Shown: piece after piece, positions 11,584-24,586 of the stretch
Numbering within the stretch: the stretch's first letter is position 1
How the letters are laid out: every line of letters begins with the position of its first letter
The notes under the pieces: generated by a model
Seen by the model: the letters and a program-made list of their open reading frames with translations, nothing else
Databases searched by the model: none
What the model was told of the DNA's origin: nothing
Source: Quillaja saponaria
Taxonomy: Eukaryota; Streptophyta; Magnoliopsida; Fabales; Quillajaceae
Direction: 5' to 3'
DNA length: 64,000 bases
NCBI GenBank assembly: GCA_029379385.1
Contig: CM055606.1
Coordinates: forward strand, 20,485,142 to 20,549,141
Made by a program: the position numbers and the translations under genes

Positions 11584-12692
11584 ATCCCTGCAAAACTTTA
11601 TAGACTGACAAGGCAATGTACAGGAAAGTTATTGAGAAATATCTAACTTCCCTCATTGAAACTCCTGAAGAGTTCGAAGATAAAGCAAATTTGGAAGAAA
11701 TAAGTAGACCACAGCTGGGTTAGAGCAAGAGGGTAAGTAAGTTTGAGTGATTAAAATGCAAGCCCTCTTTTATACTGTTTTTCTTAGCCGCCTGTCAACA
11801 TCACTGAAGAATCCACAACTGCATTTCCAAGAGGATCAAGGACCCATAGTTGACTAGTTTATTTGTTTGTTTGTTTGTAAGTGAAAAGAGAAGGGATATC
11901 AGCCTAGTGCTTCCAATTATGTAGATCTTGTGTTCAAAAGTTGAGACATTCTTCTTTTTGAGAAATGCATAACTTTAATGACAGGACCCATCAAAAGCTG
12001 AACAAGAAACTTTTATAAAAGTTTATTTATTTATGAATTTTTTATTTTTTCAATAAATTTTAATTAAGAAATCAAATAATGGAGTACACTTCCTTAATTT
12101 CAAATCAATCCTTCAACAAGAATATATTGTGAGTCACTAAGCTACCTAATTTTGATTTAATCTAAATTCTATTGAATGACATTATAAAAAGAGAAGAAAA
12201 TAAAGTAAGAAGATCAAACAAGAAGAATATATGTTTCTGGAAATTATTCCTTAATGGCTTAATATATATATATAATATATATACACAGAAAATATATTTT
12301 TCAAGTCTTAGTGGCATGTGGCCTAACCTTATAAAACAAAAATGCTAGATTTGTAGATATTTTAATTGAAGCTATTTAAGATTGTTAAGAAGATTACAGT
12401 ATCCACAATAATTAATTTTAAATAATTAGCATTTTTGTCACTTTAATCTTGTCTATTAATACAAATGTAAATATACCATAATAAAAAATAATCTTTAATT
12501 GCACACAAAAATATACTTGTTTAGTTATGAAAAAATTAATATGCAACACCAAACTTTCTATGGCCAAAGTTTAATTGGATCTGTTAATGGCTACATAAAA
12601 AAGCAGTGAGAAATAATTTTAAAACTATTAGAAACTGAATAAATAAAAAATTAATAATTATTAGTGTTTATTATTATTTAACATAATATCCT
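11584..12692. other. RLK2 upstream region and AT-rich spacer
   Basis: No gene seen. The first ~200 bases are presumably the RLK2 promoter and 5' leader. The rest is AT-rich with short simple runs. Confidence 0.5.
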
Positions 12693-13214
12693 AACTATAT
12701 CTATATTTATACTATATATAAAAGTTAATTAATGTCATAAATTTTTTATTTTCTTAAATACTCTTACAAGTTTTTATTATTACATAACTACCATTTAGTT
12801 ATTATTTTAGAAAGCTAATATTTGCACTCCATTTTATTTTTTTGACTAGAAAATTTTACACAATTGTCTTTAATTTTTGGGACAACACTTGTTTAATTTT
12901 TCAATACCAAAAGTACCCTTTCACACAACTCCATTTTATTCCTTGTCAACAGAATAATTGAATTCATTACATAGAAAATCACTTTTGGCTACATTCACAC
13001 CACAATGAATCATAAAACCTATGGAGGGTTTCGGAAGCCACGGCAGATTTACACAAAAAATTCTATATTACTATCCTACGAGATAAACCAAAAAGCTTAA
13101 CAGGAATGAAGGAGTAAAAGAGATATCACCAAATATAGGCGTGATTAGGAGCAGTTCACAGTAATTGAACATGAATATGAGTGGAATGGAAACGTAAGTT
13201 TGTAATAAAGTGAG

Positions 13215-14045
13215 TTAGGGTGCGTATTCATGTTCCAGGGTTGGTTGTGTTTGAGTCCCTTTTGCAGCAGGTGCTTTTGTATCCCCAATAGAGGTCATAT
13301 GAAGAGCTTCTCCCACCTCAGCAGCCCTCTCCATCTTTTGCATTTTCTTCTTACGTTTGTATTTCAGAACCCACAATAATTTAGGAGTGATGGCAACACC
13401 AACAACAGTAGTCCGCCCAGGGCAAACCCAACGATTATCTCGATTATCGAATTATTTTTCTTTTTGTCAACATGTGAACTCTCATGTTATTAAAGTTAGA
13501 AAACTTCATAATCCTTATAATTAAAATGAGTCATTTTTCTTGTAACCAATTAATTAATTGTCAAGAATGACATTCAATATGATATTAGACCTCAATCCTG
13601 AACCAGTCAATAAAACTTCACTTATAAGTAAAATGGGCCTAAGAATAGTGTGGAGAGGGAGCTGTAGACTCCACCACTATCAAAAAATGCCCATGTTGGA
13701 TGGTGGAACATATCTTGCCCACCAGCTGCATTTATATTCAATTCTGGTAAATTCGTAGGCCGTAGCTGGCAAATTTGAAGCATCACAAGCAAGTAAGGGC
13801 GGGCCAACACTGGAGCTAAGTAAGTGCAACCTGGTAATGGATAATACACTGCAGACCAATTTCCTAGGTTTTGATATACCAAAACAAGTCTCTACATATG
13901 GTCTCTCAGTAACTCTGGTAGGAATTACAAATTCTTTGCACATCATAACACCTTTTCTACTCAAGCTGCCACTCCTTAGCCTCATTACATCAATCTTAAT
14001 CCCAGTCAAATTGGAAGGAACAACCCCATCAATGGATAAAAGGGG
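13215..14045 (-). pseudogene. DUF1191 family gene relic
   Basis: Read on the minus strand in three frames it gives, in order: SNLTGIKIDVMRLRSGS, then VLVYQNLGNWSAVYYPLPG and LACDASNLPAT, then NINAAGG, GHFLIVVESTAPSP, a hydrophobic IIVGFALGG segment, VVGVAITPKLLWVLKYKRKK, and the tail MQKMERAAEVGEALHMTS ending at TAA 13217-13215. This is the order of plant DUF1191 proteins, predicted single-pass proteins of unknown function that are usually about 300 residues. The N-terminal third is gone, roughly 40 residues are missing between the NINAAGG and GHFLIVVES blocks, and there are several frameshifts and an internal stop. It is clearly dead. The family assignment is from recall of its conserved blocks. 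Confidence 0.75.
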
Positions 14046-14567
14046 TTTGTTTTACCTTTTTTTTTTTTTTCCTTATTTTCTTATTTTACCTTTGAGAAAA
14101 AATATTCTGGAGAACAAGCTCTCTGAAAATGTACTTTTGGTATTAAAGGATAATTATGTAAAACTATATCATTAAAAAAGTAAAATAAAGTGCAGCTCTA
14201 TATTTTTGGAGTGCAAATATCAGCTCCCTTATTTTATTGTGTTAAAGTATTAAAATAAATATTAATATTAAAATATATGAGAATTAGGAAAGAAGTAAAA
14301 ATTAAAAATAAATAATCTATTTGAATCAAAATAACAACAAAATAAAAAGTATCTCTACAATAGTAAAAACTCATAATAGTATTTGAGAAAATAAAATTTT
14401 TTCCACTAAACTGCTTTTATATTCATAAACAATTAGATAAATTTACAAAAGAAAAAATTAAATTCATAAATTTATAATTTTTTTTAATTTTTAAGATGGA
14501 AAGAAAAATTAAAAGTTAAAATAACAATATTATAATTATTGAAATTATATTCTTAATACTTTTAATT

Positions 14568-14910
14568 CATAGTATTTTAAAAAATTAATTAGTAAATTTG
14601 AGAATAATGAAATACATTATAATTATTAGAAACTTATTAAACAAAAAAAAAATTGGGAAATTTAATCTTAACTACTATTGACATATAAATATTGAAAAAT
14701 AATTTTTTTTTTGAATTAATTGAAAAACACTAGTTGAAATCACGAAAACTATACTATTAAAATTTATTTTAATTCATAGTTATTTTTAAAATGTTAATTC
14801 ATGAATTTGAGAAGAATTAAAAAGATTATGATAATTAGAAACTTATTAAAGAAAAAAATTGAGAAATTCAATATTAATTACTATTAACATATCATTATTG
14901 AAAAATTATA
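14568..14910. repeat. Diverged direct repeat, ~145-bp units
   Basis: Bases about 14568-14705 and 14767-14910 are diverged direct copies, sharing TTTAATTCATAG and TAATTAGAAACTTATTAAA blocks and a third shared block near their ends. They lie inside the inverted-repeat element. Confidence 0.6.
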
Positions 14911-15161
14911 AATATATTAACATTGAGAAAATTAATAAAAAAAATAAAAATCAATAGTTCTAAAATAAATACAATTTAATTGAAGAATTAGAACAAAATA
15001 AATAATAATCCATTTCAAGCAAAATAACACTTACAATATAACAACTAAATATAATTATGTAATAATTAAAACTCATAAGGATATTTAAGAAAATCAAAAA
15101 AAAATGTCATTAATTCACTTTTATATATATAATATGGATATATATGTTTATAGATATAGTT

Positions 15162-15793
15162 AAAAAATACTGAAACATAATTATAGAACTATTAAGAATT
15201 TTCTAAACAATTACTTCTTGTAAGTTGGAACTATTAGATGGCTTTATTATTAAGAACATATTACAATTGTACTAATAATAAGATTGGATAAAAGTTAAGA
15301 AAACAATCCTATGACTATTAGGAATTTGTTAAATAAAAAAAAAAAATGAAAAGAAAATTATGAATATTTATTTGGTTTAATTTTTTAAGTATGATTTAAG
15401 TTTTTTTAGAATATTTACTTAAAAACTAGTTAAGAAATTTTATTGTTGTTGAAATAGTTGTTTGAAATTTGTAGAAAAAGTAAAATAGTTGTTTGAAATT
15501 TATTTGTGGAAATTCTATTTTTCAGTTTCTGTGGGCCCATGCCCCTGGCGTAGAAGCAGGCATGCAGCAATACTACGAATCCTTCTCCCATCGGAATTAC
15601 CTATAAAATCAAGGGCAAATGAGTCACACCATATTGTTACCCTACGTTTAGAGCTTCTTTACTACGTTCCCAGTAGCGCCGGAATCAGCTTGGCTTCTCC
15701 TCTTACAACCCACGCTACCAGAAGAAGAAGAATCAAACGCTACCCAGAGAATCCAAGAAGCTGAAATTGATTTCTGTTCTGTGAAACACTGAC
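15162..15793. other. AT-rich spacer and MetRS 5' leader
   Basis: AT-rich to about 15480. The composition then becomes more balanced over the last ~270 bases before the MetRS ATG, as expected for a promoter and 5' untranslated region. No box assigned with confidence. Confidence 0.5.
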
Positions 15794-18700
15794 ATGGGAG
15801 ATAACAAAGATGGCGTTGTAGAGGGTCGGAAGGTTCCGAAGCTTCCAATTGAAGGCAAGCGCAACATCCTCATTACCAGCGCCTTGCCTTATGTCAACAA
15901 CGTACCCCATCTCGGAAACATCATCGGATGTAAATTCTGCTTTCCTGCTTTGTTTTCGTTTGGTATTTTGAATTCACTGCTGAATGAAATGGAATCGGGT
16001 TTAGTATTGAAGTCTCTGTGAATTTTCATATTTATCTAGTTCAATGAACTTTGGGATTCTTATGATTGGTATAGAATTCTGGGAAACTGAAAATTATGTG
16101 CATGATGCATGCTGGTTTTGTTTTGAGCAGCTGTATTGAGCGCAGATGTCTTTGCTCGATATTGCCGTCTTCGGGGCTACAATGCAATATACATGTGTGG
16201 GACTGATGAATATGGAACCGCAACAGAGACCAAAGCCTTGGAGGAGAACTGCTCTCCTAAAGAGATTTGTGACAAGTAAGCCTTTTTCGTCTGAAGTTTA
16301 TAATTTTATTCACGCTTCAATAGATACTGTGAAGTACTGATGCCATGCCCCAAATTATCGTTGTTCATTATGAGTATTACCCAATACATGTTTGATTGTA
16401 ATTTGACCAAACTGTTCTTTGGCATTCTTTGATATGGAATGCAGCTTTAGAATATTTATTGAAATCTTGTTACTTTCTGTCCATTTTATATTTTCTCCAA
16501 AGGATTCGTGTTGTCAGGATTCACTTTACTATTCAAGCAAGATATTAACGTATCTTATCTGGTTGGTGCATTTGTAGATATCATGCAATTCATAGTGAAG
16601 TCTACAAATGGTTCAATATAAGTTTTGATGAATTTGGGCGTACATCAACTCCACAGCAGACTGAAGTTTGTCAAGCAATTTTTAAGAGACTTTTCGAGAA
16701 CAACTGGCTCTCAGAGAACACAATGCAGCAGGTATAAAGTTATCTTTTGCTTGGTCCATTACTCTATTACTTGGCAATCACTTTTTCTCAAGTGGTCATG
16801 TGTTTATTTGCCTGGTCTCTATTTAATTGTTGATTGTTCAGCTATTGTGGAATTTTTTCTCTCTCTTCCTATTGATTTAATTGAAGTGCTAATGACACTT
16901 TGCTTCACCCCTACTGTAATACAGCTTTACTGTGATACATGTAAAAGGTTCTTGGCAGACCGTCTTGTGGAGGGTACCTGCCCAACGCCTGGGTGTGAGT
17001 ATGATTCTGCACGAGGAGATCAATGTGAAAAGTGTGGAAAGCTTTTGAATCCAACAGAGCTGAAAGACCCTAGGTGCAAGGTATTGAACTGCTATTCATA
17101 AATAAGCGGGGAACAGAAAATCCTTTTGCTTACATGACATATTCACACGATTGAACAGTTGTGTTGGTAATCTTAATTTTGAATTAGATATGAATATTGA
17201 GGCTTAAAATAGTATACTTTTTTTTATACAATCACTCATCCTTTCTTGTTGAGTATCTATTTGGTGTTCCTTGTCGAGTTGTCATCACTTTTCAGGCATT
17301 TTCTTTCCTTGGAGATTTTGATATTACAAAGACAGTTATTATAGAGTTTCTATATCATTCTGAAGTAGAAACTATGGAGACCTTATGTTACTGTTCTGAT
17401 AGATTACGTGGAAATTATCATCCTGAAGAAGAGCTTTGGAGACCTTTTTATGTTAATGTTCTGATAGGTTGAAAATTAAGGACAACCCTGTTGAGGGTGA
17501 GATCTTATTTTATTCCTATCTGATCTATGATCATGATCTGCTAACAGGTCTGTCAAAACAGTCCACGTATTCGTGATACAAACCACTTGTTTCTTGAACT
17601 CCCTCTGTTGAAAGATAGATTGGAAAAATACATCGATGAGATGTCAGTGGCTGGATCTTGGAGCCAGAATGCAATCCAAGCAACCCATGCATGGCTTAAA
17701 GAAGGACTAAAATCACGATGTATCACAAGGGATCTGAAGTGGGGGGTTCCTGTTCCACATGAGAAATTCAGGGACAAGGTTAGCTGTTCATTATGAGCTG
17801 TCTGTAATGTTTAAATTAATTAAAACATCTGTAGAGAAATTGATTATGTATTACATCAACATAATTGGCAGGTTTTCTATGTCTGGTTTGATGCACCTAT
17901 TGGATACGTCTCAATTACTTCATGCTACACGCCTAATTGGGAGAAGTGGTGGAAGAATCCTAAAAATGTTGAGTTGTATCAGTTTATGGGCAAGGATAAT
18001 ATCCCATTCCACACCGTAAGTGTTATATTCTTAAAGAATTTCCTAATGAATTTGATCAGGGAATGATACCACACTGTTACTCACTTCTTTGTTTGCTTTT
18101 GTATGTCAATATCTGTTTTACTCCTTAATTTTTCTTGTCTTCTTTTTCTGTCAATGATTTATTAGCCAGCTGTCTACAGAAGGTTGCTACATTGATTTTT
18201 GTGTGCTCATCAATTTTTTTATGTTTGATGTGTTTATATTTTGTATTTATTATTTGTTTACTTTAAAACTTTTTTTTTTTTTTTTTTTCTTCTCCCCTTT
18301 GCGTTATTAATTTTATGATGCTATAATACTATGTTTTCATGAACCTATTCTCTGCTTTTTTTTTCATTTTATATATTACCTGGTCCCTGTGATTGAAAAG
18401 TTGCAATAACCTTCGAAACACATTCGATTAGAGTAATTTGGTTTCCATAAGTGGGGAAAATAGAAACAGAAATTAAAAGAAAGGAATACAGATAAACTTC
18501 AATTCAGATAATAGGATACATAGATTGGAAAGCAAGTGAATCTGCAGTGTCAATTTTGCAATTACCACAGGACATGAGTGCATCTTAATATGTTTTATTA
18601 TATTTGCATATATGTACACATATTCCACTAACTTATTTTTGTAGACATATATGCATTTAGTTTTTTCATATTTATATAAAAAAAGCGTTGATAAAATATT

Positions 18701-21700
18701 TATATATAGAATTTTGATGTTAAAGTTTAAAACGCAGTGTCTGACAGAGCTCTTATTCAGGTGATGTTTCCTTCTACACTTCTTGGAACTGGTGAAGACT
18801 GGACTTTGATGAAGACAATCAGTGTAACTGAATACTTGAATTACGAAGCAGGTTAGCCCTTGTAGGCATTTAGCCAATATGTGATGGTGGTTAGTTTCTG
18901 GCTTTCTGCATATTTGCTGTATAACCTTCCCGTATATGGGGTTGTTATATTTCTCATTTCAACATCTCAATCTCAGTGAATTTTGTGTTGGATGATTCTT
19001 TCAGGAAAGTTCTCCAAGAGCAAAGGTATTGGAGTGTTTGGTAATGATGCAAAGGATACTAATATTCCAGTCGAAGTATGGAGATATTACTTACTAACTA
19101 ATAGGCCTGAGGTAATTCTATCTTTAAGCATCATGATATTGAATTTTTACAATTGCTTCCTTTGTATGTACTGTAACCATTTTGAATTGGATTGTGGTAA
19201 GTAGGTGTCAGACACGTTATTTACATGGCCTGACTTGCAAGCAAAATTAAACAGCGAGTTGCTGAATAATTTAGGCAACTTTATCAATCGCGTTTTGAGT
19301 TTTATTGCTAAACCTTCAGGTTAGTTGACTACTTAAACATGAGCTGTTAATTTCTCAAATCTAGTAGCTAGCTAATTTTATGGGGGGTGGCCCTGCTCCC
19401 TGTTATCAAGGAATGGGCTCAATCCCTGGTCAACTCAAGAGTCTTTGCTTTTGCTGATGTTGCAATGTATTTTGTTGTATCTTTCTCAAATGATGTCACC
19501 AATGACTAATTTTACATAAAGGTCAGGGATATGGTTCTATTATTCCCGATGTTCCTGATGATGTCAGAGCTGACTCACATGAACCGACAAAAAAATTGGC
19601 TGAAAAAGTTGCTGAATACGTGGAGCAATATATAGAAGCTATGGAGAAGGTAAATGCTGCCATTTGTGATTAAACATTATTGAGATATGCCTACATTACT
19701 TGGAGTGCCCTTTGTTTGTCATTGCTTTTGCATTTTTGCGCAATTTGTAAAGGTTAAACTAAAGCAAGGACTGAAAATTGCGATGAGCATTTCTGGCGAG
19801 GGAAATGCATATCTGCAGGTAATCCCCAGTGTATATCATATTCACTGATTAGAATCTTTTCTGCTTCTGTTATTCTGTTCTGTGGATATGGTGGACTTAG
19901 ATGGTTGAGATTCAATTTTCTGCACTAATTTACAAGTACTATGTAGGAATGCCAATTCTGGAGGCTTTACAAGGAAAACCAATCTCTCTGCTCTCTTGTT
20001 ATGAAAACTGCAGTTGGGCTAGTGTATCTTCTTGCATGTTTGCTGGAACCTTTTATGCCATCTTTCACACTGGAGGTAATTTAACTTGTGTAGCTCTATC
20101 TAGCCCTTGGAGTCATACTATCTGTTAGTTATATCTTTCTCTGATGCTGATGGCTTGTGCTAAGACATTTTTGCTGTTTTTTCCCTGTGCATGGCAATGA
20201 AGGTATTTAAGCAGATAAATTTGTCAAATGAAATGCACCTTTCGCTATGTGATGAAAAAGGAGATGTTGATAGGGCAAAAAGACCATGGGAGATCCTCAC
20301 CGCTGGTCACAAAATTGGGACACCTGAACCTTTGTTCAAGGAATTGGTATTTCTCTACTGTGACGTGTCTTTTGTCTTTACTTTGAGTTGGTAAATTGGG
20401 GTATGAGGGTATGAGCTGGGAATTATGCTACCTTTAGTTTGGAGATGCTAATTTACTGAACATTGTTGTCCAGAAAGATGAAGAAGTGGAATTCTTCAGA
20501 AAGAAGTTTGCAGGAAGTCAAGCTGATAGGATTGTGCGGGCAGAGGCTGAAGCTGAAAAGGTTGCTCAGCAACTGAAAAAAACAAAAATTTCAGGTGACA
20601 GACCATTGGTGATACAGGATTCACCCATTGAAAGTGGATAATACCTATTGAACTAGGAAGTACTCATTGATAATTACCTGGCTTTTTACTACATTAATGA
20701 ACCTTTTGTGAAGTTGTTGTCGAAGTCTTTACGTCGGAAGATACCACTCTTTTCTTGAGGTGTTGGCTCATCTCGTAGCTAAATGTCAGAAAAATAAACC
20801 CTATGTCAAAACTGCCTTGATGCACAATAATAGCTATTGGAAGAGTTAGGTTATACTCTGTTTGAAAGCATAAGACTTCACAAAATGCCTTGATGCACTG
20901 CAATAGATATTAAAAGCATTTTAGTCCTTGCAATCTTATGCCTAGTGAACCAATTGATTAATTTAACCTGGTTAAAACCTCGATGCTTGATCCAAGTTGC
21001 TCAACGGGTGTTGGCTCCATCCATGGTTGATATTAGATGTCTTGCTCTTCTACTCCTTTTCTTTTTGCCTTAAATGCATGTCTTGTTGAAAGGTCAAAAA
21101 TATGCAATGCAGAGTTTTTCTGGAAAATTAACTAATGAAGTTGCTTTACTCAATGTTTTATAAATCAGACAGGTTGAACTGTCGTTCGGATGATAGGTCG
21201 GACCGGTTTAGACCATAGAGCTGTTTTGGTAGTTGGACCGAATAAAACCGATGAAAACCGAAAGAATCAGGAGAATTGGTCCTGAGATCGGTTTTAATGG
21301 TTAGGACCTTTTTTTTTAATCAAAAGAATTAAAATTGAATTGATTTTTTAATATTTTAATAGTATGCATTCAAATTCAAAAGTTATAATTTCTCCTTCCG
21401 TTTTTACATTTTTATAAAATTTATATTTAATTTATCTTTTTTATTTATTTATATCTATTATTTTCATATCCAAATTCATTGATTAAAATGAGATAAGTAA
21501 TATTTTATAAATTAGTGAGCTTGTTTATTTTATTTTTTCTAATAAACTCTTTGTTGTTGATTGAGAAATAGTAAAATAATAGTTGAGAAAGAAATTTAAA
21601 AAATATATAAGATATATAGTATCAAATATAATAATTATAAGTATGATTATATTATGTATAATATTATTAAATATTGTAAATATTAAATTAAATATATTTA

Positions 21701-23275
21701 TGATGTCATTCAATCCAATCATCGGTTCGATCCCGATTGAACCAATGACTCGAGATCCAGTCAATTTTTCAATTCAATCACCGGTCCGGTTTTTAGAACA
21801 TTGGCTCTATCTATCACTTGACCTTTTCTATTCTATTATCGTTTACAAAATCCTGTCTGGATAAGGTGGTTCAAACTCCATTGAACCACTCGTCCTGCAA
21901 CAATTAGCTATGACTGTACTTAGTCGTTTTTCTTTCTCTAAGGCTTACCGTGTGTTTTAGCAGAAAAGAAGAAACAACCAGCAAAATCTGCCAAGACTCA
22001 GGCAACTGCTGAACTAGAGATTTCCATAACAAGACTTGATATTCGTGTTGGCCTTATAGTGAAAGCTCAAAAGCATCCTGATGCAGATTCTCTGTATGTG
22101 GAAGAGATTGATGTGGGAGAAGGACAGACCAGAACTGTTGTCAGTGGACTTGTCAAACATATACCACTTGAAGAAATGCAGGTCTTTGGTCAATTGGAAA
22201 TTATTATATATTCTTTTAGTAGTATCAAACAACTTATGGAAAGGCTTGGCTAGTCTACTAGTTTGTTCACAGTAATCTTTTTTCTTTATTTGGCAGAATC
22301 GGAAAGTCTGTGTTCTCTGCAATCTAAAGCCAGCAACCATGCGAGGCATAAAATCCCAAGCAATGGTTCTTGCTGCTTCCAATGATAACACGGTAAACAC
22401 AGATTGGTACCTTTATGGTAGTGGATGTGTATTACTTTCTCTATCATTTATTGTTTGCTTCTTTCATCCCACGGGCAATGTTGTTTTCAAGACATTCGAA
22501 CTGTGGCATGATGGGAATTTGCTCATTTTGGCAACGTGATTAGTAATGTTGAACAGAGCAACTTATGATGCTGAGCAAGTAGTTTAGAATTGGCTATAAT
22601 CTTTGTGTTGGCAGGTGATCACACACAGGCACAATTTTCTCAGCTGGTTTGCAGTTATTGTTGCTTATATGGTCAACCAAGAATGGGCATATTAATACAC
22701 TGGAAGAAACCTACCCCATTTTAATATCCCAGCCTATTTATATATTGAACCAGATATATCCTCATTAGAAAAGCAGTAGACTACTTATTAGTATATATTC
22801 TTTCTAGAAAAGCATCCTCCCGTGCCCATGCCCTGGAAAGTACGGTAGTGATTGCTGATCGTGGTAAAATGTGGAAATTGTATTTTCCCTAGTAAGGCCC
22901 TAGAGCTAAACTAAATTGAAAATGTAAAACATTGCGATTTGATTTGATTTTTTGTTTTATTCTTGATTAACTTGCATTACTGAATGAATTTGGATGTGAA
23001 AGTCATTTGGCTGATTGTGGGATACTGAACTTTTGTACTTCCAGGTTGAGTTAGTTGATCCTCCCAGTTCTGCTCGTGTTGGCGAAAGAGTCACATTTCC
23101 TGGGTTTGAAGGTGAGCCTGATGAAATGTTAAACCCTAAAAGGAAGGTATGGGAAACACTGCAAGTGGATCTGCGCACTAATGCCGATCTGGTGGCATGC
23201 TATAAAGGTGTTCCACTGACCACATCAGCTGGCATTTGCAAGGTTTCATCAATAAGCAATGGGACAATCAGGTAG
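15794..23275 (+). CDS. Methionyl-tRNA synthetase, cytosolic type
   Basis: Charges initiator and elongator tRNA-Met with methionine in the cytosol. Seventeen exons: 15794-15929, 16131-16275, 16578-16731, 16925-17080, 17548-17778, 17872-18015, 18761-18851, 19005-19111, 19205-19319, 19522-19649, 19753-19818, 19947-20075, 20203-20346, 20474-20594, 21964-22181, 22297-22392, 23045-23275. Phases close exactly, giving 803 residues, the usual plant length. The class I HIGH motif is HLGN (39-42). A zinc-knuckle region has CDTC, CPTPGC and CEKCG. The KMSKS motif is KFSKS (354-358). A Lys-rich linker (EKKKQPAK) leads to a C-terminal EMAPII/Arc1p-like tRNA-binding domain from about residue 640 ([23 protein letters not shown] region). 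There is no N-terminal transit peptide, which fits a cytosolic enzyme. The intron before exon 15 is long because it holds a MITE-like insertion. No frame breaks. Confidence 0.97.
21151..21803. mobile_element. MITE-like element in MetRS intron 14
   Basis: The left end reads CAATGTTTTATAAATCAGAC and the right end, reverse-complemented, CAATGTTCTAAAAACCGGAC, so the ends are imperfect terminal inverted repeats of about 20-30 bases. Both subterminal regions are rich in CGGACCGGTT-type motifs and the core is AT-rich. It is about 650 bp and has no coding capacity. No target-site duplication was clear. It lies wholly within the intron 20595-21963. Confidence 0.65.
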
Positions 23276-24586
23276 GAGTGGGGAGAGAAAGAACTCTGGA
23301 ACCCCTGATGTTGTGGCTCGTTAAGTTATTTCTTGCCTTTCTATTGCACAAGTACAATTGCAAAACTTAATACTGGCCATTTTTGTTTTTTAACTGTAAA
23401 TTATAAAAGTTGACGAGTGATTTATGATTCTGTTTGGTGCTTTAAGACTTTCTGATCTGATAGTATAAATTATAAACTAGACTTGCACCTATAAATCCTT
23501 GTTTCTTTTTATTTTTCTTCTTCAGAGGAAAGTAGGAGACACAATTTGCAAAACATAACACGCATGATCCGATTACATGTTTAATAGACAAATTATGAGA
23601 ACGAGAGGCCATTTTCTAACTCTACCATATACAGAGTACAATTTTTTTTTGCCTAAAAATACAAATTTTAGAAATATAGGGGCAATTTTAAGAGTTAGGG
23701 GGCCATGGCCTCTACCATGCATATTTGATTTCTTCAATATTCTGCTGGAAGGTATAAAAGCGAATGGGGAGTTTGAAATTGCATGAATCTTTTTGGTTTG
23801 GTTTTTCTTATTTAGAACCCAACGGAAGATCCAGAAGGATACCATTTTTTCTGCCACTGGATTCAACTGGAATAACCATTAAAACCTAATGCTTACTCCA
23901 CTAAAGCCCCCATGCTTACTCCACCATTAAAGCCCCCCAGCACCCTGATTTCGGATTCCATTTGAGGTCTTAATCTCGTCTCACTACAAAACTCAAGGTC
24001 AAATTTCTTTAATAAGGAAAGAATGATGGCTGCAAAACTCAAGGTAAAATTTCCTTAACATGGAAAGAATGATGAGGAATGAGCTGATATGAATTATTTG
24101 AGAATTTATATTTGTATACAATTTTATGTTTTATTATGTAATTTTATACTTCAAATGTTTAATTAATTATTTTTTTATTCTAGAATTTTAAGATGTGGTG
24201 TATATTATAATCATATTATGTACTGTTTATGAACCTTTTTGACAAAAGTGGTATTTAAGTACAAGATTGCTAATGCTCCTCTCCCTAACTTTCTTGCTCT
24301 CTTTTTTTCTTCGGGTAAAGTAACTTTCTGGCTCTCAACCTTTTCCTCCTCGTTTCCCCCACCTTTGAATTTTCCCTTAATTCCCCACTGTCCTACGTAC
24401 ATGAGGATACGTCAGTACTGTCACAAGTCACTAGTTCAAACCCAGCCGCCGCTTCTACCTCTTTCCTCCAAACAAGTTAGAACTTTCTCGGCAATAACTT
24501 TGTTCCAATCTCTTTCTTTTTCTTTCCTCCATTAATTGAGTTGTTTATTATATACGTGGCCATGTAAAATCCAGTCCTGCAAAGAT
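23276..24586. other. MetRS 3' flank and RLK3 upstream region
   Basis: No gene seen. The first part is the likely MetRS 3' untranslated region. Bases 23570-23870 hold an open frame on the minus strand of low-complexity composition that looks like repeat DNA. Bases from about 24470 to 24586 match the RLK1 upstream region. Confidence 0.55.
23987..24078. repeat. 46-bp tandem duplication
   Basis: Two adjacent copies (23987-24032, 24033-24078) share CAAAACTCAAGGT, then an AAATTTC-TTAA stretch and GGAAAGAATGATG with a few substitutions. Confidence 0.75.

Larger units (their letters stand above)
12693..15161. mobile_element. AT-rich element bounded by ~130-bp imperfect inverted repeats
   Basis: Bases 12693-12825 are repeated, inverted and diverged, at about 15030-15161. 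Both outer ends read AACTATATCTAT inward, followed by a TATATATAAAAG(T)TAATTAATG block and a TTTTCTTAAATA block. A further copy of the right-end type lies near 14330-14420. A similar end block in left orientation is near 52250-52300, so this is a dispersed family. The interior encloses the DUF1191 relic. No target-site duplication was found and no transposase is visible. The TCTAT...TATATAAAAG start resembles 5' ends of some plant Helitrons, but paired inverted ends are not Helitron-like. The class stays open. Confidence 0.5.

Noticed and set aside
18473..18877. 134-codon open frame on the minus strand
   Set aside because: Antisense to MetRS exon 7 and its flanking intron; AT-rich chance frame.
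23573..23866. 97-codon open frame on the minus strand
   Set aside because: Low-complexity, no homology recognised, and the plus strand is also open; looks like repeat DNA behind MetRS.
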